Origin: JAPUDQ01 sp049644865
Lineage (GTDB): Bacteria > Patescibacteriota > Saccharimonadia > Saccharimonadales > Saccharimonadaceae
Length of the DNA stretch: 24,036 nucleotides
Direction of reading: 5' to 3'
Assembly: GCA_049644865.1 (NCBI GenBank)
Contig: JBARSV010000012.1
Coordinates: forward strand, 1 to 24,036
The notes below the pieces were generated by a model. The model worked only from the letters and a program-made list of their open reading frames with translations, was not told the origin of the DNA and searched no databases. Position 1 is the stretch's first letter. Each line of letters opens with the position of its first letter. This document shows positions 1 to 5,667 of this stretch, one piece after another. The position numbers and the translations under genes are program-made.

Positions 1-94
1 TTACCACATAGTTCGAGGCGCGCTCGACCTTCAAGGGGTTGCAAAACGCAAACAAGGCCGTAGTAAGTATGGCGCCAAGAAGGAGGATAAGTAA
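1..94 (+). CDS. rpsL: 30S ribosomal protein S12, C-terminal fragment
   Basis: The gene is cut by the window start; only the last 30 residues are visible, read from base 2 to the TAA at 92-94. They contain YHIVRGALDLQGV followed by the basic tail RKQGRSKYGAKK, which matches the conserved S12 C-terminus. S12 lies at the decoding centre of the small subunit. The gene ends 2 bases before rpsG, the standard str-operon order, and its last codons carry the rpsG Shine-Dalgarno AAGGAGG at 80-86. Identification is firm despite the truncation. Confidence 0.93.
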   Translation, partial: YHIVRGALDLQGVAKRKQGRSKYGAKKEDK

Positions 95-96
95 TC

Positions 97-576
97 ATGC
101 CGCGTAAAGTAACAAAGAAGCTGCAGCGTCAGCTGCAACCAGACCGCAAGTACCAAAGCACTCTCGTACAGCGTCTTATCAACAAAAGCATGCTTGATGG
201 CAAGAAACTTGTGGCCGAAAAAGCTGTTTACAGCGCCCTTGAGATTGCTGCTAAAAAGCTGAAAACTGAAGAACCACTGGAGGTCTTTGAAAAAGCCCTT
301 CGCAACCTAACACCGAGCTTTGAAGTCAAAAGCCGACGGGTTGGTGGTGCTAACTACCAGATTCCATTTCCAGTACAGGGTCACCGCGCTCACCACTACG
401 CATTTATGTGGCTGGTACAATGTTCTCGTGCACGCAGCGGTATGCCGTATAACGAACGACTGGCCGCAGAAATAGTCGATGCTTACAATGAATCTGGCTC
501 TGCCTTCAAGAAAAAAGAAGACACCCACCGCATGGCCGAAGCCAACCGTGCTTTCGCGCACTTTGCCCGCACATAA
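97..576 (+). CDS. rpsG: 30S ribosomal protein S7
   Basis: S7 (159 residues, close to the usual 156) nucleates assembly of the 30S head by binding the 3' domain of 16S rRNA and contacts mRNA near the E site. The N-terminus MPRK, the segment LINKSMLDGKK, the SRRVGGANYQIPFPV stretch and the C-terminal KKEDTHRMAEANRAFAH are family hallmarks. The ATG at 97 follows AAGGAGG (80-86) with a 10-base gap, and rpsL ends 2 bases upstream, so the two are co-transcribed. In most bacteria fusA follows; here an unrelated unknown gene begins 14 bases later. Confidence 0.97.
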   Translation: MPRKVTKKLQRQLQPDRKYQSTLVQRLINKSMLDGKKLVAEKAVYSALEIAAKKLKTEEPLEVFEKALRNLTPSFEVKSRRVGGANYQIPFPVQGHRAHHYAFMWLVQCSRARSGMPYNERLAAEIVDAYNESGSAFKKKEDTHRMAEANRAFAHFART

Positions 577-590
577 CCCGACGATTTTCT

Positions 591-1226
591 ATGGCTGAAC
601 GAATGACTCATTTGGGGTTGGCAGATTATGATGAGGCAATTGGTCGTATTGATAGTTTCTCAGCATATCTCACATCGTCAGAATATATTACGATTGCTAG
701 TCGGCGGTTGCAAATAGCCCATAGCGGTGTCGTCAATAACCTCGCTGACACGCTCAATCCTCACGATTATGTACTGAATCGTGAGATGCATGGCGAGAAG
801 AGGATGAGACATGTCGTCGCACTCGGCGCCGCAGCCGGGCTGATCATCGTGCAACATAGCTATGAAAGCGGGGCAGTCCCACCGGCTCACTGCCTGCCCG
901 ACATGACCCTGCCTGCGATCGGGGCTGAACGGGATGCTGCTGCCGACGAGCTTGTCGAGCAGGGTGGCCGTGCTATCCAGCAGCTGCTGGGACAAACGGC
1001 GAGAAAATGGGTTGAGCGTCAGGCGGAAGAACTAGTCCCGATGGTCTTTTTACAGACATTTTTCCACACTGCCGCGGGGTTGGTCATCGACACGGCAAAA
1101 ACTGCCTATACGGCCATATTAGAAGAGCGTACTCGAAAAAATGCTGAGCAGATGCAACAATTTGTCGGTGTCACTGAGCTTGAAATCGACTGGGACGGAG
1201 CACTTCAAGAACTATTGTCTCGCTAG
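591..1226 (+). CDS. Hypothetical helical protein downstream of rpsG
   Basis: I do not recognise this 211-residue protein. It looks largely alpha-helical, with one moderately hydrophobic stretch near residues 75-88 (VVALGAAAGLIIV) and a second at about 150-167, but nothing long enough to be a clear membrane helix. The C-terminal third is charged and helix-rich. It starts 14 bases after rpsG with no convincing Shine-Dalgarno and no visible promoter, so it is probably read through from the str operon. A second ATG at 603 is an alternative start. Its 3' end overlaps the convergent gene at 1212 by 15 bases. It occupies the place usually taken by fusA but shows no P-loop or GTPase motif. Confidence 0.6.
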   Translation: MAERMTHLGLADYDEAIGRIDSFSAYLTSSEYITIASRRLQIAHSGVVNNLADTLNPHDYVLNREMHGEKRMRHVVALGAAAGLIIVQHSYESGAVPPAHCLPDMTLPAIGAERDAAADELVEQGGRAIQQLLGQTARKWVERQAEELVPMVFLQTFFHTAAGLVIDTAKTAYTAILEERTRKNAEQMQQFVGVTELEIDWDGALQELLSR

Positions 1227-2351
1227 CCGCCCAGGCAGCTCTGGTGATTCTGGTGTCGTGATTGGCACGACGGTGTGACCGACCATGCGAGCGAACCGTG
1301 CTCGCTCATGATGATCGTCGGCTATTTCGGCCGTCGCCTTGTGCAGAATACTCTCTATGATAGGCAGATAACTGGGGGATTGCTTGGGATTGGCATGACC
1401 TCCGCCCGGTACTCTGATGGTCTCGCCATGGCCGACAATTTGTCGCCAATTATAGCCAGCCGCATCGACGAAGACACTTCCGTCTCGTCGAGGGTCATCA
1501 GCACGGAGATAGTAAAATGCGCCAAACGGTATGAACGAGGCATCGTGGTCGGCCTCAGGAAAGCGATTGATAGTTTCGAGCATGGCAATATATGTTTGCA
1601 AGTCGGTCTGATCGACCACATAGCGAATGTCATCGATATCAAATCGCCGCGGGTCATCAGTGCCAGCCACCCTGTTGCGGAAACTACGCGAGAAGATTTC
1701 TGTACCGTATTTCGACGGAGTACCAAGCACACTAAAACGAAGCGGTGTCTGGGCAATCAGTCCTCCCGCCTCGACGACAGCACCCTCGAGTGGGCCCTTG
1801 GTGTCAATCGACCCAGTCGGCGACCCGTCATTCACAACCGCATGCAACACGACATCATCACGCAGCCGCGTCAGCGCTTGCAACGCCTGGAACTGCGCAA
1901 TGCCGCCAGCACTTTCACCATCGGATATGATATGGACGAGTCTCTCACTATCGTCCGTGTCCTTTTGGGGCAGGTGATTGTCGATAAAATCTGATAGTCG
2001 TCCAGCGATCTCTCGACCATCAATACCGTTTGGACTGTAATGAACCAGCGCAACGAGGCATCTATCGCGCATCGCGGGGGCGTAGGCCTCGGCTATCTCC
2101 TCGCTGTTGTCGAGGCCGAGCCCATGAAATATCAGACAAAAAGCAGTTGGGTCACGACGCATCGCTTCACTATTGCCCTGATACGACTCAATGACGGTCG
2201 GCGCGCCCACAAAGCGGGTTTGTTGGATAATACTTTGCGAAACATCAGTCATGGCGAGTATGGCCAGTAACGAACGTACCTTAGCTCGGCGCATCTTGTT
2301 CAGCAGCCCTTTTCTTTCGAATGTATCTCGATGCTGAACTTTATTGTTCAT
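1212..2351 (-). CDS. Alpha/beta-hydrolase-like protein of unknown substrate
   Basis: This 379-residue protein has the outline of an alpha/beta hydrolase. A strand ending in IFHGLG (residues 74-79) could form the oxyanion region. A nucleophile elbow GESAGG (145-150) places the likely nucleophile at Ser147. A late GGGHANP places a candidate catalytic His at 319. The acid residue is not obvious; Asp285 or Asp286 are possible. The first 45 residues are basic with a short hydrophobic run (SLLAILAM) and may be a weak membrane anchor or a cytoplasmic extension. An ATG at residue 20 is an alternative start. TACAAT and TATTAT boxes lie 5 and 10 bases upstream of the ATG, so the transcript may be leaderless. 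The fold assignment is an inference and the substrate is unknown. Confidence 0.6.
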   Translation of the reverse strand: MNNKVQHRDTFERKGLLNKMRRAKVRSLLAILAMTDVSQSIIQQTRFVGAPTVIESYQGNSEAMRRDPTAFCLIFHGLGLDNSEEIAEAYAPAMRDRCLVALVHYSPNGIDGREIAGRLSDFIDNHLPQKDTDDSERLVHIISDGESAGGIAQFQALQALTRLRDDVVLHAVVNDGSPTGSIDTKGPLEGAVVEAGGLIAQTPLRFSVLGTPSKYGTEIFSRSFRNRVAGTDDPRRFDIDDIRYVVDQTDLQTYIAMLETINRFPEADHDASFIPFGAFYYLRADDPRRDGSVFVDAAGYNWRQIVGHGETIRVPGGGHANPKQSPSYLPIIESILHKATAEIADDHHERARFARMVGHTVVPITTPESPELPGRLARQ

Positions 2352-2435
2352 ATATTATTGTATAATACTACGGATAAATGATGAGACTATATACATATTT
2401 TACGTCACACTCAGGGATTAATCGAAAATATCACT

Positions 2436-2862
2436 ATGTCACAAAGTGAATTGCTATCGGTTGAAGAAATTGCGCGTATGCAGAAGTCCGTGTAGATCCC
2501 AGTGCTAATAATGTACGTACTCGCAATCCTTCGCCGAGATCACTAACACTTGAAGGCGCGTCCTATCTCGATCATGGTGACATATATGAGGATAGCTTCT
2601 CGAGGATCCTTCCGCATTATTTTCACCCCATGGCTTCAGTTGGAGCACTAAGCTTGGGGTCCGAGAAATTGCCGAGAAGCACGCGTCTTATGGCGGCCGG
2701 GCTTCATGTTATCGATGGAGCTGAGGGACCGCTATACCGAGTGGTCTGGAACGGTAGGAACGCTTTGCTCCTGATGATATGACCGAAGTGATTTCTCCCG
2801 CGATGATAGCTGCTCGCCGAGTATGGGGATATATGCGTCGACACGGCCTACACAATTATTGA
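2436..2862 (+). pseudogene. Small hypothetical gene broken by two frameshifts
   Basis: An ATG at 2436 opens a frame that stops at 2493 (N-terminus MSQSELLSVEEIARM). From about 2480 a second frame continues without interruption to a stop at 2780 (AEVRVDPSANN through LYRVVWNGRN). From about 2759 a third frame carries on to a TGA at 2860 (RFAPDDMTEVISPAM through RRHGLHNY). Joined, the three pieces read as one hydrophilic protein of about 140 residues. Two single-base indels therefore separate the pieces, either true decay or assembly error. I do not recognise the family. It lies in the accessory patch between rpsG and rplJ, and no intact gene explains these 600 bases otherwise. Confidence 0.6.
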
Positions 2863-2932
2863 CAAATAGCAGAAAGTAAGCGCGACGATGAATCACAGCT
2901 GACACGATATCTTCGATATGTTGTAACCAGGC

Positions 2933-2961
2933 TTTTCATATCTATTCGCACGTGCTATAAT
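2933..2961 (+). promoter_or_regulatory. Promoter of the rplJ-rplL unit
   Basis: A consensus TATAAT at 2956-2961 is preceded by TGC, giving an extended -10, and by a weak -35 (TTTTCA, 2933-2938) at 17 bases. It lies about 200 bases upstream of rplJ, leaving room for a long structured leader, unlike most promoters in this window, which sit against the start codon. Confidence 0.65.
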
Positions 2962-2967
2962 ACCTAT

Positions 2968-3160
2968 CAGTCGTTACCAGAGACAGTAGCTGCAAATCGT
3001 ACGAAATGCTTAATTCGCTACCGAGGCAACTTGTTACTCAGCCATGAGTACACGTGCTCGCCCTGTTAGTATGACAGGGTTTTTGTAACGCAATAACATT
3101 AACAATTCGGATGTGAATACGTTACAAACAACGCATGTTATATCAACGAAAAGGAGCCTT
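2968..3160 (+). promoter_or_regulatory. Probable ribosomal protein L10 leader with internal terminator
   Basis: The roughly 190-base untranslated leader of rplJ is full of pairable segments. GTAGC near 2990 pairs with GCTAC near 3018 around a CGAA/TTCG inner stem. TACTCA/TGAGTA (3035-3040/3045-3050) closes a GCCA loop. CGTTAC (2972-2977) can pair with GTAACG (3085-3090) across the terminator. Many bacteria have an L10 leader here that binds L10-L12 and represses its own operon. Position and layout fit that, but I could not match the consensus model base by base. Confidence 0.5.
3061..3084 (+). terminator. Attenuator-like intrinsic terminator inside the rplJ leader
   Basis: CCCTGT (3061-3066) and ACAGGG (3074-3079) form a 6-bp stem with a 7-base loop followed at once by five T residues (3080-3084). 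It lies downstream of the rplJ promoter and 77 bases before the rplJ ATG, so it would end transcription before the coding region unless countered. Confidence 0.6.
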
Positions 3161-3685
3161 ATGGCAATTTCGAAAGACAAGAAACAAGCGTTGGTAGCTG
3201 ATTTTAGCTCGGCTCTTGCATCAGCACGCATGACAGTTGCAGCAAAGTATGACGGCACGACCGTCGCCGACTTGCAGCAACTGCGCCGCGATGCTCGAAC
3301 AGCTGGCGTGACCGTGAAGGTTATCAAAAACCGACTGGTTCGCACAGCCATGCAGCAGACGAAAGGTTTTGAAGAAACTGACACTGCGCTGCTTACTGGT
3401 CAACTCCTCTATGCTTACAGCACCGAGGACGAAGTCGCACCAGCCCAGGTCGTCGACAAATTTGCAAAAAATGTGCCCACTATTGAACTCATCGCTGGGT
3501 TCGATAAGACTGGTGCCGTACTTGCTACTGCCGATGTCAAAGCCCTCGCTGGCCTACCAAGCAAAAATCAACTCATCGCTGAAGTCGTGGCGCAATTGCT
3601 CTCACCGACCAACGATGTTACCAATGCACTCTCTGGCAATCTACACGCGCTGCTTGATGGCGTCGCAGATAAAGCCACAGCCTGA
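3161..3685 (+). CDS. rplJ: 50S ribosomal protein L10
   Basis: L10 (174 residues) forms the base of the ribosomal stalk: it binds 23S rRNA together with L11 and carries L12 dimers on its C-terminal helix. The N-terminus MAISKDKKQALVADF, the segment KYDGTTVADLQQLRRDAR and VIKNRLVRTAM are typical of the family. A longer in-frame reading from 3113 exists, but the ATG at 3161 is preferred because AAGGAG (3151-3156) sits just upstream and the extra residues do not resemble L10. rplL follows after 116 bases that hold a heptamer-repeat inverted repeat. Confidence 0.95.
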   Translation: MAISKDKKQALVADFSSALASARMTVAAKYDGTTVADLQQLRRDARTAGVTVKVIKNRLVRTAMQQTKGFEETDTALLTGQLLYAYSTEDEVAPAQVVDKFAKNVPTIELIAGFDKTGAVLATADVKALAGLPSKNQLIAEVVAQLLSPTNDVTNALSGNLHALLDGVADKATA

Positions 3686-3695
3686 ACTATAGGAA

Positions 3696-3789
3696 AGTAG
3701 AAGTTGGATTTTGGATTTTGGATTATAGAATAATCGCAAGATCACATTTTCCAGCCTAATTTCCAAAATCTATAATCTAAAATCTACTA
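3696..3789. repeat. Inverted pair of heptamer-repeat arms between rplJ and rplL
   Basis: The left arm contains a 33-base unit at 3699-3731: AGAAG, then TTGGATT three times, then ATAGAAT. The right arm (3760-3789) carries related heptamers in the opposite orientation. The arms enclose about 28 bases and could fold into a long imperfect hairpin in the rplJ-rplL mRNA. Near-identical 33-base copies occur at 4993-5025 and, inverted, at 5572-5604. Confidence 0.75.
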
Positions 3790-3801
3790 GGAGACTACAC
3801 T

Positions 3802-4182
3802 ATGGCCGATGTTAAAAAACTAGCCGAAGAACTGACAAAACTGACAGTTCTCGAAGTCAACGAACTCAAAAATGTCCTCAAAGACGAATACGGTATTGAA
3901 CCAGCCGCTGCAGCAGTCGCTGTCGCTGGCCCAGCTGCCGGTGGCGACGCTGCTCCAGCTGAAGATGCCAAGAGCGAATTTACTGTTACCCTCAAAGACG
4001 GTGGTTCACAAAAAGTTGCCGTCATCAAAGCCGTCAAAGACCTAACTGGTCTTGGCCTCGGTGAAGCAAAAGCGCTTGTCGACAACGCACCAAGCCCTAT
4101 CAAAGAAAAAGTCAGCAAAGATGAAGCCGACGCCGCCAAAAAAGCCCTCGAGGATGCTGGCGCAACTGTCGAGCTCTCATAA
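3802..4182 (+). CDS. rplL: 50S ribosomal protein L7/L12
   Basis: L7/L12 (126 residues) is the multi-copy stalk protein that recruits and stimulates translational GTPases. The three parts are visible: an N-terminal dimerisation domain (about 1-33), an Ala/Pro/Gly-rich hinge (about 36-55), and a C-terminal domain with KVAVIKAVKDLTGLGLGEAK and the final EDAGATVELS. TAGGAG (3788-3793) stands 8 bases before the ATG and overlaps the end of the repeat's right arm. Pairing of the arms could therefore influence translation of rplL relative to rplJ. The unit ends at the strong terminator at 4213. Confidence 0.96.
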   Translation: MADVKKLAEELTKLTVLEVNELKNVLKDEYGIEPAAAAVAVAGPAAGGDAAPAEDAKSEFTVTLKDGGSQKVAVIKAVKDLTGLGLGEAKALVDNAPSPIKEKVSKDEADAAKKALEDAGATVELS

Positions 4183-4212
4183 GTTTATAATTCACACCGA
4201 ATTGTTTCCATC

Positions 4213-4244
4213 GACCGCCAGATTTAAAACTGGCGGTCTTTGTT
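4213..4244 (+). terminator. Intrinsic terminator of rplJ-rplL
   Basis: A perfect 9-bp stem, GACCGCCAG (4213-4221) and CTGGCGGTC (4230-4238), encloses an 8-base loop and is followed by TTTGTTT. It lies 31 bases after the rplL stop. Confidence 0.88.
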
Positions 4245-4280
4245 TATTGCGAAAAATCCATACCACACCATATTTCAAAA

Positions 4281-4303
4281 TCCTAGGAGCCAGGCTCCTA
4301 GGA
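4281..4303. repeat. 23-bp near-perfect palindrome
   Basis: The 11-base arms TCCTAGGAGCC and GGCTCCTAGGA flank a single A at 4292 with no mismatch. It lies in the 293-base gap between rplL and the gene at 4476, between the rplJL terminator and the next promoter. There is no T tract, so it is not an obvious terminator. A protein-binding operator or a site for a dimeric factor is possible. Apart from this, the terminator and the promoter, I see nothing else in the gap. Confidence 0.6.
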
Positions 4304-4403
4304 AAATGGGGCGAGGATTTAGCACGGCAACTGTCAACTAGCAATGACAAAATTAACAACACTATCGTGCTTTACGAATATAACCCTGTGGATACAAATC
4401 TTC

Positions 4404-4432
4404 TTGACATCGTGCAGCAGGAGTGATACGCT
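4404..4432 (+). promoter_or_regulatory. Candidate promoter for the 4476 gene
   Basis: A perfect -35 TTGACA (4404-4409) stands 17 bases before a weak -10 TACGCT (4427-4432). TATAAC at 4441 is an alternative -10 but is badly spaced from this -35. Confidence 0.45.
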
Positions 4433-4475
4433 CAAGGTAATATAACACCATAAAAACAGACAAGGATGCGAGCTT

Positions 4476-4982
4476 ATGTCTGACCTACCAGAAAAACAAG
4501 TAAAACGACTCAGAAGCCTCATTGCTGAAGCTGAGACTAATTTGGCGGCAGCTAAGGAGCTGCTCATCAGTATTGCTGGTGAAGAATCGATTCCTCGGGG
4601 TAATCTCGAAGATGTCACTGGCAAAGTTATTGAAGGCGTCTTCGATGGCCAAGGTATGATTGGCCCCGACGGCAAAACGTACCCAGTACCCGCCAATTAC
4701 GCCAGCAAATCAAAGCTCATCGAAGGTGACATACTTAAGCTCACCATCGCTGATGACGGTGGGTTTATCTACAAACAAATCGGTCCTGTTGCGCGTCGAC
4801 AAGTTATCGGTACCCTCGTGCAACACGATGGTGGCTACTACGTTGAAGTCAGCGGCCATGAATATCGCGTACTACTTGCCAGTGTGACCTACTTTAAAGC
4901 AAAAGTTGGCGACCAAGTCAGCATCATCATTCCAGAAGACAATCGAGAAGCCGTCTGGGCAGCGGTTGAAGCAGCGCTGTAG
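4476..4982 (+). CDS. Conserved CPR-type hypothetical protein with N-terminal helix and beta-rich domain
   Basis: This 168-residue soluble protein begins with a charged helical segment (about 4-35, heptad-like, possibly a coiled coil). A Gly-rich beta-strand domain follows, with IEGVFDGQGMIGPDGKTYPV (52-71), then ANYASKSKLIEGDILKLTI (73-91), and later VGDQVSIIIPED (144-155). The overall look is of a small beta-barrel behind a coil. I have an impression of similar proteins in other CPR genomes but no known function. AAGGA (4462-4466) precedes the ATG by 9 bases. It is a single-gene unit closed by the terminator at 5024. A nucleic-acid- or ribosome-linked role is speculative. Confidence 0.75.
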   Translation: MSDLPEKQVKRLRSLIAEAETNLAAAKELLISIAGEESIPRGNLEDVTGKVIEGVFDGQGMIGPDGKTYPVPANYASKSKLIEGDILKLTIADDGGFIYKQIGPVARRQVIGTLVQHDGGYYVEVSGHEYRVLLASVTYFKAKVGDQVSIIIPEDNREAVWAAVEAAL

Positions 4983-4992
4983 CATCGCAAGT

Positions 4993-5025
4993 AGAAGATA
5001 GATTTTGGATTTTAGATTTTAGAAT
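4993..5025. repeat. 33-bp heptamer repeat, copy B
   Basis: The unit is AGAAG, then three WWRGATT heptamers, then TTAGAAT. It differs from the rplJ-rplL copy (3699-3731) at four of 33 positions. It lies between the 4476 gene and its terminator and faces copy C across dut. Confidence 0.75.
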
Positions 5026-5048
5026 GAGCCGCACCTGCGGCTCATTTT
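5024..5048 (+). terminator. Intrinsic terminator of the 4476 gene
   Basis: A 9-bp stem (5024-5032 with 5037-5045, arms ATGAGCCGC and GCGGCTCAT) with an ACCT loop is followed by TTTT. The repeat copy B runs directly into its left arm. Confidence 0.82.
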
Positions 5049-5071
5049 GGTTGATGAGTCTATATAGATAG

Positions 5072-5506
5072 CTAATGGGCGGTACTGCCGAAGCCACCTT
5101 CGCCCCTTTTACTGTCTGATAAGATGGCAGTTTCATCCCATCTAACAATTTCATGCTTCGCAATAACCATCTGAGCAATACGCATACCAGGCTCAATTGT
5201 GAAGGCATCGCTACCGAGATTGATGAGTATCACACCAACCTCACCGCGATAATCAGCATCAATTGTGGCAACACCATTGGCGAGGCAAATACCGTGGTTT
5301 AGGCTCAGCCCGCTTCGTGCACGCAGTTGCGCTTCATAGCCTTGAGGCAGCTCCATAGCAAAACCAGTCGGTATGAGTTGACGCTCCATCGGTTGTATAA
5401 CAGTAGGCGTATCAATAGCTGCTTGCACATCCATCGCCGCCGCACATTCAGTCTGGTATGCAGGCAGTTCGACATTGTCGCGCAGTCGTTTGATACGAAT
5501 CTTCAT
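5072..5506 (-). CDS. dut: Deoxyuridine 5'-triphosphate nucleotidohydrolase (dUTPase)
   Basis: dUTPase hydrolyses dUTP to dUMP and pyrophosphate, keeping uracil out of DNA and supplying dUMP. The 144-residue length fits the trimeric family. All five motifs are present in order: AAMDVQA (23-29), RSGLS (64-68), NGVATIDADYRGE (77-89, catalytic Asp83), RIAQMV (109-114) and RGEGGFGSTA (134-143). A longer frame runs upstream to 5716, but the ATG at 5506 is chosen because the family N-terminus MKIRIKRL begins there and a -10 box lies 7 bases upstream. The gene is divergent from dnaX and bracketed by inverted repeat copies B and C. Confidence 0.95.
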   Translation of the reverse strand: MKIRIKRLRDNVELPAYQTECAAAMDVQAAIDTPTVIQPMERQLIPTGFAMELPQGYEAQLRARSGLSLNHGICLANGVATIDADYRGEVGVILINLGSDAFTIEPGMRIAQMVIAKHEIVRWDETAILSDSKRGEGGFGSTAH

Positions 5507-5513
5507 CTTACAT

Positions 5514-5519
5514 ATTGTA
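5514..5519 (-). promoter_or_regulatory. -10 box of dut
   Basis: On the minus strand TACAAT ends 7 bases before the dut ATG, so transcription would begin at or next to the start codon. No convincing -35 or Shine-Dalgarno is visible. Confidence 0.45.
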
Positions 5520-5571
5520 TCATCCATGTATGATGATATTGATTCACGGGTGACGACAATGAGTAATACAC

Positions 5572-5604
5572 ATTCTATAATCCATAATCTATAATCCAAC
5601 TTCT
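5572..5604. repeat. 33-bp heptamer repeat, copy C (inverted)
   Basis: Read on the minus strand, this is AGAAG, then three WWRGATT heptamers, then ATAGAAT. It differs from the rplJ-rplL copy at only three of 33 positions. It lies in the divergent dut-dnaX spacer, inverted relative to copy B. Confidence 0.78.
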
Positions 5605-5656
5605 CTTTGCGACGGTTGATGTCATATTGACGCCAGCATTTGTCGCGTAAACCCGT

Positions 5657-5662
5657 TATAAT
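5657..5662 (+). promoter_or_regulatory. -10 box of dnaX
   Basis: A consensus TATAAT ends 5 bases before the dnaX ATG at 5668. No Shine-Dalgarno fits between, so a leaderless or nearly leaderless mRNA is implied. A TTGACG lies too far upstream (24 bases) to be a normal -35. Confidence 0.55.
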
Positions 5663-5667
5663 AGACG

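Noticed and set aside
3696..3789. CRISPR array
   Set aside because: The heptamers are directly adjacent with no spacers between them, and there are no cas genes.
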